From contig CACMHG010000011.1 of the NCBI GenBank assembly GCA_902613475.1, positions 1 through 53,099 of the forward strand: a DNA stretch of 53,099 nt, read 5' to 3'. The position numbers and the translations under genes were made by a program. The notes beneath the pieces were generated by a model that was not told where the DNA came from, did not search any database, and saw only the letters and a list, made by a program, of their open reading frames with translations. Positions 44,222 to 53,099 of this stretch are shown piece by piece. Source of the DNA: K189A clade bacterium (lineage in GTDB: Bacteria; Pseudomonadota; Gammaproteobacteria; Pseudomonadales; Azotimanducaceae). Positions within the stretch are counted from its first letter, which is position 1. Each line of letters begins with the position of its first letter.

Positions 44222-44869
44222 ATGTATAACCTTGAGCCGATCGCGCAACTGCATCAGAGAAAGCCCTATGGATACAAAGTGTCGATCGCAGTTTTACAGG
44301 AAAAGGGTCAGCTCCTGAACGTCATAATCCGTCATGCAACGCCGAATAATTTTGCGGTCATCCGCAAGATCGAGCGCATGGCGGGCGCAGCTTTCGAGCA
44401 ATACGACATGTCTGAAATCGCCAATGACGAGCCACCCAGTATTGTCGTCCTCAAGCAGTACTGCAGCGACCAACGAATCTGGGTCGCTGTGGATGAATCA
44501 GATAGGCCCGTCGCCTACATCATGGCAAGACCCCTGGGCCCGCATGCGCACATAGATCAAGTCTCTGCGACGCCAGAGCACGCTAGGAATCGAATTGGCA
44601 GCACCCTGATTGACTCAGTCGAGCATTGGGCAGCATCGCACGGGTTATCGGCTTTAACTTTGTCGACCTTTTGTGGGGTTCCTTGGAATGCGCCTTATTA
44701 CCAAACACTTGGCTTTCGCGAGATTCCTGAAAACACACTACCCAGTGAACTTCGGGCCATTAGGCTTGATGAGAAGCGCCTGGGGTTAGATCGATGGCCG
44801 CGGTGCTGCATGAAACGCAACGTCAGGCCGATCATGACCTCGCACAGTCAAGAGCGACCCGCACGTTAA
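44222..44869 (+). CDS. GNAT-family N-acetyltransferase
   Basis: The acetyl-CoA-dependent GNAT fold starts near residue 34 (VIIRHATPNNFAVIRKIE). The CoA loop is EHARNRIGSTLI (R-x-x-I-G-S in place of the common Q/R-x-x-G-x-G/A), and the C-terminal half has NAPYYQTLGFREI. The first 30 residues are not part of the domain, so a later start such as GTG 44279 is possible. The substrate is unknown. It converges on the M81 peptidase gene. Confidence 0.85.
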   Translation: MYNLEPIAQLHQRKPYGYKVSIAVLQEKGQLLNVIIRHATPNNFAVIRKIERMAGAAFEQYDMSEIANDEPPSIVVLKQYCSDQRIWVAVDESDRPVAYIMARPLGPHAHIDQVSATPEHARNRIGSTLIDSVEHWAASHGLSALTLSTFCGVPWNAPYYQTLGFREIPENTLPSELRAIRLDEKRLGLDRWPRCCMKRNVRPIMTSHSQERPAR

Positions 44870-44919
44870 CAGCTACCGCAACCTAATCATCGATTGATAC
44901 TGATCTGCTCAGCCGCTTG

Positions 44920-46383
44920 TTACTTAGTAGCGAAAGGGTTCTCGGTTTTTGGCCAGTATCGATCATCGCGCTTGGTAAAGGGGATGATCGTGTAGTCTGG
45001 CGTGATCGCACCAGGCCCCTTGATGTAAATGATTTCTGCGGCGATGGACTCAAAACCCGCATAAAAATGCTGCGAGGACTTTACGACGACGGCTTTTAGG
45101 GCTGCCAGATCCAGCCCTAGGTCAGTAAAGGCCGAAGGGTGAAACGTTTGGGTTCGGATATCGCTTACCACCAAGTAGACGCCATCTGCTTCCAGTAAAA
45201 CCCCTGTGCCCATTAACATCGTGGTCTTGCCCATAAGCTGAGTCATTTTGTGCTTTATCGCACAAACCTTGACGCTTAGGTCTATGGGCTGGCCGGACAT
45301 AAGGCCCACTTTGCCGCCAATGCGAGCCTGCAAAATGCCGCCCTCACCGACATCCAAGCAGGTTCTCACCAAAAGCGGATCCCAGAAGATACCGAGAGCG
45401 ATATTCTTCACATCACGCCTGAGTACTTCCGCTAAAACGAAGGTCGAATCTGAGGGTGCGCCACCCCCGACATTGTCCGCGAAGTCCGCGAGCACCAGTG
45501 GTTTCCCACTGGGCACGAAAGATTCAACACGACTTATGGCGGCTGGAATATCGGGCCAATCAACTGCCAAGGCCTCTCTGAGATCCCACAGCTTGCGACC
45601 AAACTCTTCAGCCACTGCCGCCGCTTGATCGGCATCGCCGTCGCAAATCGCCAGAATTCTTGTACCCACTCGCTCAACGTCACCCCAAGGAAAACCGTGG
45701 GCGAGGGACAGACTCAGGACCCCACCCTGCCCCTCGCGCTGCTGCATCTCATCAACAAAGCCACGCACCGGCTGATTGGGCGTGTGATACATGGTCAGCA
45801 TGCGGCACTCGTAATCCCGCATCACCGGGCGGATCTTTCCCTCCGCCGTATCGGCTGCCAGTTCGAAAAGCTCTCGAGCCCGATCTGGGCTGTCGGTATG
45901 CGGGTATTCCTTGTAAGCGACAATCAAGTCAGCGTTATCCAGCATGTCTTGGGTGAGATGGCAGTGAGGATCTAGCTCAACACCAATCACCGTCTGCTTA
46001 GGCCCCAAGGCCTGCCGGGCGCACTTGAGCAGGTCGCCCTCACAATCGTCGTACCCATCGGCCGCCATGGCCCCGTGCATGCTAATGAGCGCAATATCTG
46101 GCTGAGTTGCTGCGAGATCTGTGAGGATTTCGTCACGGTACTCCTCGTATACCTCGCGGACCGTAGGCCCTGCCGGTTCTGCAAAGGCCGCAAAACTCTC
46201 AATCAATTCCCAGCCGCGTTGCTCGGCCGCTTTGCGCCACTCATGCAGCGGTGCCGAAAACATATTGGGCCTAATCGACGTTGATTTGCGGGACACGAAG
46301 CTGTCCTCGAACGATAGTCGCCCCGTAGGAATTGGTGAAAAACTATTGGTCTCTGTGCCCAGACCGGCAATAAGTACTTTCAT
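44920..46383 (-). CDS. M81-family metallopeptidase (MlrC-like)
   Basis: A 487-residue protein of the MlrC family, named for the microcystin-degrading enzyme that cleaves the linear peptide. The family opening LGTETNSFSPIPTGRLSFED, the metal-site segments ISMHGAMAADGYDDCEGDLL and GVELDPHCHLTQDM, and the C-terminal domain (ILQARIGGK, VVKSSQHFYAGFESIAAEI) are present. Genomes without any link to microcystin carry many paralogues, so the substrate is probably another small peptide or amide. It is on the same strand as the DadA-like gene 46 bases upstream. Confidence 0.9.
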   Translation of the reverse strand: MKVLIAGLGTETNSFSPIPTGRLSFEDSFVSRKSTSIRPNMFSAPLHEWRKAAEQRGWELIESFAAFAEPAGPTVREVYEEYRDEILTDLAATQPDIALISMHGAMAADGYDDCEGDLLKCARQALGPKQTVIGVELDPHCHLTQDMLDNADLIVAYKEYPHTDSPDRARELFELAADTAEGKIRPVMRDYECRMLTMYHTPNQPVRGFVDEMQQREGQGGVLSLSLAHGFPWGDVERVGTRILAICDGDADQAAAVAEEFGRKLWDLREALAVDWPDIPAAISRVESFVPSGKPLVLADFADNVGGGAPSDSTFVLAEVLRRDVKNIALGIFWDPLLVRTCLDVGEGGILQARIGGKVGLMSGQPIDLSVKVCAIKHKMTQLMGKTTMLMGTGVLLEADGVYLVVSDIRTQTFHPSAFTDLGLDLAALKAVVVKSSQHFYAGFESIAAEIIYIKGPGAITPDYTIIPFTKRDDRYWPKTENPFATK

Positions 46384-46429
46384 TCGTAAGACAATCCCCT
46401 CAACAAAACACGCTTAGCCTACACAGTTT

Positions 46430-47578
46430 TTATTCGGCGCGGTTAGCGAGCCGCGACGGATCAATCTCAGACAGATCAACGCCTTCGGCCGCGATATCTT
46501 CAGGCATCGGGCGCTGCAACACTTGCGAGGCCGCCAACCGCGCGAGCGCTGGTGCGGTTTGAATACCATAACCCCCCTGCCCAGCCAGCCAAAAGAATGC
46601 GGGTGCGGTGGTGGAATAGCCGACAACCGGGCACTTGTCCACGACAAAGCTGCGCAGTCCTGCCCACTTTGATTCAATTCGGTGCACCTGCAAATCAAAG
46701 GCCTGCTCGATCCGTTCAACACACAGGGCGATATCCATATCCTCCGGCTGCGCGTCACAGGCCGGTGATGGCGTTTCGTCCGCAGGTGATATCAAGAGCC
46801 GCCCCGCATCAGGCTTTAAGTAGAAATTTTCTTCGATATCGATGGTGATGGGTAAGGAAGCCAAAGTATTGGGAGCCAGCTCGGTAGGAGCCGCGACAAT
46901 GGCCGCAGTCCGCCGTTTGGGTATTAACCCTATGGACTCAGCTTGGGCCAACCCACCGATGTGCTCCGCCCAGGCCCCCGCCGCATTGACAATCGTGTCG
47001 ACGGTAAACTCTCCGCCCCCGGTATTGATTTGCCAGTCCCGGCCCGTGTGCGTCAGACCGAGGACTGTTGCATTGCAGCGAAGGTCACCACCAAAATCGC
47101 GAAATTGGCGCAAGTACCCCTGATGCAATGCGGCAACATCAATGTCTTCGCCGCTCATATCCAGCATCGCTGCACTGGCATAGCCCGTCTTCACTAGGGG
47201 GTTAAGCTTGCGTATCGCAGATTCGTTAATCCGCTCGACCGGCGTCATAACGCCCACTTCAGCAATGGTCTGGTCGAGTGCAAGCGCTTGTTCTTGCCGG
47301 GCGATCATCATAATGGGCCGCGGGCGAAACAGTGCTGTACTAAAGTGACTGGCCGATGGGCTTGTAAAAAATGCTCGGGACGTACGGGTTAACGCACGAA
47401 TGGGACTTGGCCCATAAACCGCGGCATATACAGCCGCCGAACGCCCTGTGGTGTGGTAGCCGGGCTGACTTTCCATCTCGAGCAGCAGAACTCGACGGTC
47501 CTTGGATAACTCAGCCGCAACCGAGGTACCGGCAATACCGCCGCCAATAACGGCAACATCGAAGCGTTGGTGTGCCAT
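46430..47578 (-). CDS. DadA-like FAD-dependent amino-acid oxidoreductase
   Basis: D-amino-acid dehydrogenase / glycine-oxidase-type flavoprotein of 382 residues. The FAD motif DVAVIGGGIAGTSVAAEL starts at residue 8, followed by YHTTGRSAAVYAAVYG, typical of D-arginine dehydrogenase-like members, and the C-terminal FAD contact WLAGQGGYGIQTAPAL. It removes electrons from an amine substrate, probably into the respiratory chain or to oxygen. It lies upstream of the M81 gene, which could supply a released amino acid. Confidence 0.92.
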   Translation of the reverse strand: MAHQRFDVAVIGGGIAGTSVAAELSKDRRVLLLEMESQPGYHTTGRSAAVYAAVYGPSPIRALTRTSRAFFTSPSASHFSTALFRPRPIMMIARQEQALALDQTIAEVGVMTPVERINESAIRKLNPLVKTGYASAAMLDMSGEDIDVAALHQGYLRQFRDFGGDLRCNATVLGLTHTGRDWQINTGGGEFTVDTIVNAAGAWAEHIGGLAQAESIGLIPKRRTAAIVAAPTELAPNTLASLPITIDIEENFYLKPDAGRLLISPADETPSPACDAQPEDMDIALCVERIEQAFDLQVHRIESKWAGLRSFVVDKCPVVGYSTTAPAFFWLAGQGGYGIQTAPALARLAASQVLQRPMPEDIAAEGVDLSEIDPSRLANRAE

Positions 47579-47688
47579 ATGGGTCTCCCTCGAACCTCGT
47601 TATTTTAGGGGAAGCTGGGCTTCACTGTTCCTAAGATAACTCGCAAGGGCTCAGGCAAGAACCCAAATATCGCCAACCTGCGGCGACC

Positions 47689-49278
47689 CTATTCCCACTC
47701 AATCGTGGCCGGGGGTTTGCTAGAAACGTCGTATACCACCCTCGATACAGCCGCTATCTCATTAATGATGCGGTTCGACACGTGCTCAATAAATTCATAA
47801 GGCAAATGCGCCCAGCGCGCGGTCATAAAGTCGATGGTCTCCACCGCCCTAAGCGCAATCACATGCTCATATCGACGGGCGTCGCCGACTACGCCTACGG
47901 ACTTTACGGGCAAGTAGACTGCGAAGGCTTGAGAGACTTGATCATATAAGTCGGCATCACGTAGCTCTCGTATAAAAATCGCGTCGGCCTCACGCAGCAC
48001 ATCCGTATAGCTGGGTTTGATCTCGCCCAGTATGCGCACACCAAGACCCGGGCCTGGAAATGGGTGACGAAATATCAATGATTTCGGCAGGCCCAGGTGC
48101 AGGCCTATTTTGCGTACCTCGTCTTTGAACAGTTCTCGCAGTGGCTCCACCAGTTTCAGCGTCATGCGTTCAGGCAGGCCACCCACGTTGTGGTGGGACT
48201 TGATTACATGGGCTTTGCCATACTTTGAGGCGGCAGATTCGATCACGTCTGGATAGATCGTGCCCTGTGCCAGCCAATTCACGCCCTGGAGGGCCGTGGC
48301 TTCTCGGTCAAATACGTCGATAAATGTGGCGCCAATGATTTTGCGCTTAGTCTCGGGGTCTTCGACCCCAGATAGCTTGTCGAGAAATTCAGCCTGAGCA
48401 TTCACGGTGATGATATTGAGCTTGTCCAGCGTGCCATCACCCATGGCACCGGAGAATGCGGCACGAACCTCTTCGCTCTCGTTTTTTCGCAGCAGGCCAT
48501 TGTCGACAAAGATGCAGGTCAATTGCTCGCCAATGGCTCTTGCCAGCAGAGCGGCCACGACAGACGAATCAACACCCCCAGATAACCCCAGCACAACTTT
48601 GTCTTCGCCCACCTGCTCACGAATGGAGGCGATGGCGTCATCGACGATATTGGCCGGCGTCCAGTCCCCTTGGCAGCCACACAGATCGCGAGCAAATCGC
48701 CGTATCAGCGCTTCACCCTTATCGGTATGGGTTACCTCCGGGTGGAACTGCACCCCAAAAAGGCGTCGTTCTGGGTTTTCGATTGCGGCGTAAGGCGCAT
48801 TCGGCGAACTGGCGGTGCAGACGAAGCCCTTGGGAAGCGCCGAGACTTTGTCACCATGACTCATCCATACGCTTACCTGTCGAACGTCATCAAACACCGA
48901 ATTAAGCAATATGCTGTTTTGCTCAGCTTGCATTTGCGCGTGGCCAAACTCCCTGAGATTTGATGCCACCACCTCGCCTCCTAGCTGGGCCGCTATGGCC
49001 TGAAGCCCATAACAGATGCCGAGCACGGGGACATCAAGCGAGAAGATGCTTTCGGGTATGCGTGGGGTAGTACCTTCAGTAACGGTCTCTGGCCCACCGG
49101 ACAAAATCACTCCCGCGGGGGCAAAAGTGCCGATGTCTTCGTCACTGATATCAAACGGATAGATCTCGCAGTACACCCCGCATTCGCGCACACGTCTGGC
49201 GATTAGCTGGGTATATTGGGAGCCGAAGTCTAGGATCAGCAGTCGCTGGGCGTGAATATCTCGTAGCGCGCTCTGCAT
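47689..49278 (-). CDS. guaA: GMP synthase (glutamine-hydrolysing)
   Basis: Converts XMP to GMP. The 529 residues comprise a class I glutamine amidotransferase domain (Cys in [12 protein letters not shown], His/Glu in [11 protein letters not shown]), an ATP-pyrophosphatase domain with [16 protein letters not shown], and the C-terminal dimerisation domain ending in [15 protein letters not shown] lies 7 bases before the ATG. It follows guaB by 88 bases on the same strand. A weak stem TCGCC-N7-GGCGA with TATTT at 47670-47686 follows the TAG stop and may be a terminator. Confidence 0.98.
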   Translation of the reverse strand: MQSALRDIHAQRLLILDFGSQYTQLIARRVRECGVYCEIYPFDISDEDIGTFAPAGVILSGGPETVTEGTTPRIPESIFSLDVPVLGICYGLQAIAAQLGGEVVASNLREFGHAQMQAEQNSILLNSVFDDVRQVSVWMSHGDKVSALPKGFVCTASSPNAPYAAIENPERRLFGVQFHPEVTHTDKGEALIRRFARDLCGCQGDWTPANIVDDAIASIREQVGEDKVVLGLSGGVDSSVVAALLARAIGEQLTCIFVDNGLLRKNESEEVRAAFSGAMGDGTLDKLNIITVNAQAEFLDKLSGVEDPETKRKIIGATFIDVFDREATALQGVNWLAQGTIYPDVIESAASKYGKAHVIKSHHNVGGLPERMTLKLVEPLRELFKDEVRKIGLHLGLPKSLIFRHPFPGPGLGVRILGEIKPSYTDVLREADAIFIRELRDADLYDQVSQAFAVYLPVKSVGVVGDARRYEHVIALRAVETIDFMTARWAHLPYEFIEHVSNRIINEIAAVSRVVYDVSSKPPATIEWE

Positions 49279-49366
49279 GCACTGACTTCCTTTTTATGTT
49301 TGCCGTCACCGGCGAGTGCGAACTGGACAGTACGGGCACCAGCCTTACTAAAGTCCTTCCAGGCGC

Positions 49367-50886
<1,520 letters not shown>

Positions 50887-51019
50887 ACCAGATGCCAGGC
50901 ACCTCGGTAGAAATGTCTAGGCGTTGTGTCTTCCGGTCAATTCCGCGCCCTGGACTTGGCAGTTGTCATAACAGGCCAAACGCGGAATGATCGCCGCATG
51001 GCTGCTTTATCCCCATTTC

Positions 51020-52453
51020 ATGACTGATCTTTTTTCCTCAAATGCTGGCACCGCATCTGCGGGCATAACTGCCGATGAGAAACGGGTGCTGTCCGTTACT
51101 GACTTGAACCGACAAGCGCGCATGACCATTGAGCAGCGCTTTAACCAGATCTGGGTAAGCGGTGAACTCTCGAGCTTTGCTCGACCCAGCTCGGGTCACT
51201 GGTATTTCACCCTCAAAGACGCCAAAGCCCAAGTGCGCTGCGCCATGTTTGCCAACGCCAACCGCCGCGCACGCCTGCAGCCTGCCAACGGACAACAAGT
51301 CCTGCTGAGAGGTCGGGTCAGCCTTTACGAAGGTCGCGGCGAATTCCAGATCATTGTCGACCATATGGAACCAGCTGGCGAAGGTGCTCTGCGAGCCGCC
51401 TTTGACGCGCTGAAGCGCCAGCTCGATGCAGAAGGCCTGTTCGACTCAGCGCGAAAGCGTGCCCTTCCTAACATTCCTGCCCATGTCGCCGTTGTAACAT
51501 CGCCCACCGGCGCGGCGCTTAAGGATGTTCTGTCTGTCTGGCAAAGACGCTATCCCGCGCTAGATGTCACCGTCGTGCCGACGGCTGTTCAGGGTTCTGA
51601 GGCTGAAGCAGATATCCTAGAGGCCTTGCAGCGCGCCGCAGCCCTGACTCCCGATCTCATCTTACTAACCCGTGGCGGCGGATCCATGGAGGATCTGTGG
51701 GTCTTTAACGCCGAATCTATTGCTCGATCGATTGCGGCCCTTGAGATTCCCGTGGTGTCGGCGATTGGGCACGAAATTGATGTGACCATTTCCGATTTTG
51801 TCGCCGATTTGCGAGCGCCAACCCCCTCTGCGGCTGCCGAGCTTATTGTCCCAGACGGTGAAGAGCTGCGGCAGATCATCTCGGGCCAACACAGGCGTTT
51901 ACTCATCACGCTTCGTGCACAGCTACGGGAACGTCGTTTATCCCTCGATAAGCTCGCTCTGGGATTGGTAAACCCTCAGCGCCATTATCAGCAAGCGGCG
52001 CAACGTTTGGATGACTTAAGTGGGCGGTTGCATAGAGCCGCAATTGCACAAACCATGGCTTATCAATCCCAGCTGCGGGATCTCACCAAGCGTCTGCACA
52101 CCCAGCGCCCCGATCGCAAATTGCAGGCGCTTCGCGGCAATCTGCAACGAACCCAAGCGCAATTGAAACAAGCAGTACAGCGCAGCATCGACCGGCGGCG
52201 GCAACGCGCAGGTGAAACTTCGCGCATGCTGAGCAACCTAAGCCCTCTGCCGACGCTTTCGCGGGGTTACGCCGTACTGCGCGATCGCGATAGCACGGTG
52301 CTAAGCGATGCCTCGGGTCTTAGCGCTGGGCAACACATTTCAGCGCAATTACGCGACGGGCGTTTCATCGCCGAAGTACTGCAAGTTGACGTTGGTGCCA
52401 CTCTGAATCAGGCCCTGGAACCGCACCCAAACCCTAGCGACGAGAAAGGTTAA
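51020..52453 (+). CDS. xseA: Exodeoxyribonuclease VII large subunit
   Basis: Single-strand-specific exonuclease subunit, partner of XseB (not in the window). The 477 residues have an N-terminal OB-fold (VTDLNRQARMTIEQRFNQIWVSGELSSF, GHWYFTLKDAKAQVRCAMF), the catalytic core (TSPTGAALKDVLSVWQRRYP, TRGGGSMEDLWVFN, SAIGHEIDVTISDFVADLRAPTP), a long coiled-coil region from about residue 285, and the C-terminal LSRGYAVL motif. ATG 51020 (MTDLFSSN) is chosen for length; an in-frame ATG at 50987 is possible and neither has a strong Shine-Dalgarno sequence. It overlaps the next gene by one base (TAATG). Confidence 0.95.
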   Translation: MTDLFSSNAGTASAGITADEKRVLSVTDLNRQARMTIEQRFNQIWVSGELSSFARPSSGHWYFTLKDAKAQVRCAMFANANRRARLQPANGQQVLLRGRVSLYEGRGEFQIIVDHMEPAGEGALRAAFDALKRQLDAEGLFDSARKRALPNIPAHVAVVTSPTGAALKDVLSVWQRRYPALDVTVVPTAVQGSEAEADILEALQRAAALTPDLILLTRGGGSMEDLWVFNAESIARSIAALEIPVVSAIGHEIDVTISDFVADLRAPTPSAAAELIVPDGEELRQIISGQHRRLLITLRAQLRERRLSLDKLALGLVNPQRHYQQAAQRLDDLSGRLHRAAIAQTMAYQSQLRDLTKRLHTQRPDRKLQALRGNLQRTQAQLKQAVQRSIDRRRQRAGETSRMLSNLSPLPTLSRGYAVLRDRDSTVLSDASGLSAGQHISAQLRDGRFIAEVLQVDVGATLNQALEPHPNPSDEKG

Positions 52454-53099
52454 TGACCGGCCAAACCCATAATTTCCTAACCACCAAATCTAACGCCCGC
52501 CTACTGTGCATGGTAATGACCTGGGTTCTCGGCTGTTACGCTGTCACTGCCAGTGCCGCCGACGCAGCCGATAACCGAACCGGTGCAGATGAAATAACCG
52601 CCTCGCCGCAGAACGTTGTCGTTCCCGGCGGCATTTACCGCTGGACGCCACCTGCCCAGGCAACCGACATACGCTTTAACGCGCGCCCGGTAATGCGCAT
52701 GCAGGATCAGGTGTTGGTCGGAATCCCGCTAAGCCAGCCGCTAGGATCCGCTGCTCTGACCTATCAAGTTGCCGGTGAAGCGGTGAGCCATACCTTCAAT
52801 ATTGTCGATAAGGCTTATACAGAGCAGCACATTACGCTGCAAAACCGAGAAATGGTAAACCCCAACCCCAAACAACTCGCCAGAATACGCGAAGAGAGCC
52901 AGCGGCAACGCACGCTATACCTTCGATACTCTGACGCACCCGCTCCGACTTCTGGATTTATCCAGCCGCTGCAGGGACGTATCAGTAGCCTCTTTGGCCA
53001 TCGTCGTTTTTTTAACGGTCAGCCACGCAACCCGCACAGTGGATTAGATATTGCGGCCCCCTCGGGCACCGAGATTAGCGCGCCGGCGGCAGGCGAAGT
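52453..53099 (+). CDS. M23-family peptidase (LytM type), partial at right edge
   Basis: The frame starts at ATG 52453, sharing a base with the xseA stop, and stays open to the window end (215 codons seen). A signal peptide covers about residues 15-37 (LLCMVMTWVLGCYAVTASA, cleavage near ASAADA). A beta-rich N-terminal region follows, then the start of the M23 zinc peptidase domain, with GRISSLFGHRRFFNGQPRNPHSGLDIAAPSG giving the HxxxD metal motif. The last metal motif HxH lies beyond the edge. Likely periplasmic, cutting peptidoglycan cross-links or regulating amidases. An M23 gene right after xseA is common in gammaproteobacteria. Confidence 0.9.
   Translation, partial: MTGQTHNFLTTKSNARLLCMVMTWVLGCYAVTASAADAADNRTGADEITASPQNVVVPGGIYRWTPPAQATDIRFNARPVMRMQDQVLVGIPLSQPLGSAALTYQVAGEAVSHTFNIVDKAYTEQHITLQNREMVNPNPKQLARIREESQRQRTLYLRYSDAPAPTSGFIQPLQGRISSLFGHRRFFNGQPRNPHSGLDIAAPSGTEISAPAAGE

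Overview
The window is chromosomal DNA of a free-living, probably marine gammaproteobacterium of the Pseudomonadales/Cellvibrionales type. This rests on gene order (ffh next to rpsP-rimM-trmD-rplS; xerD-dsbC-hom-recJ-prfB-lysS; ffh near ypjD and a CNNM/CorB gene; sdhE-ygfX beside nadB and ygfZ), on the classical prfB frameshift site, and on the abundance of GST, GFA, crotonase and VOC families. The genus cannot be named from sequence alone. No tRNA, rRNA, CRISPR array, prophage or insertion sequence was seen.

Layout. 1-1.5 kb: two small minus-strand genes, each broken by a single in-frame amber codon. The second is preceded by a 14-bp tandem repeat that duplicates its start codon. 1.8-5.3 kb: nadB, convergent ygfX and sdhE, divergent ygfZ, and a small membrane protein. 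5.2-14.6 kb (minus strand): a long housekeeping run from xerD through dsbC, hom, recJ, prfB, lysS and ung to a 3-hydroxyisobutyryl-CoA hydrolase-like gene. 14.8-18.4 kb (minus): ffh, then rpsP-rimM-trmD-rplS with an intrinsic terminator between rpsP and rimM and another after rplS. 18.5-22.4 kb: an FMN glutamate synthase-like gene, divergent from ypjD and a CNNM/CorB gene. 22.4-26.3 kb (minus): leuA with a clear leader-peptide attenuator, purT, and a gamma-class carbonic anhydrase. 26.5-32.3 kb: a NUDIX hydrolase, a repeat-containing lipoprotein, purL, and a tadA fused to an ABM monooxygenase-like domain. 32.4-35.2 kb: a crotonase, a GFA protein and a secreted sulfatase.

35.2-40.3 kb is the most system-like accessory region. 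A TetR regulator, a FAH-family hydrolase and an MhpA-like flavin monooxygenase are joined by ATGA overlaps. They diverge from a two-domain extradiol-dioxygenase-like VOC protein and a membrane-anchored GST. A palindromic candidate operator lies in the 82-bp gap, just downstream of a good promoter. The enzyme set fits hydroxylation, ring cleavage, isomerisation and hydrolysis of an aromatic or polycyclic substrate; the substrate is unknown.

40.4-47.6 kb holds a small DUF6249-like/HTH pair, a GST-like gene broken by one ochre codon, an ADP-ribosylglycohydrolase-family protein, a GNAT, an M81 (MlrC-like) metallopeptidase and a DadA-like oxidoreductase. 47.7-53.1 kb has guaB-guaA, divergent xseA and the start of an M23 peptidase that runs off the right edge.

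The best findings are the leuA attenuator (17-residue peptide with four consecutive Leu codons, plus mutually exclusive antiterminator and terminator stems), the divergent ring-cleavage cluster, the ABM-TadA fusion, and three otherwise intact genes each carrying one nonsense codon.
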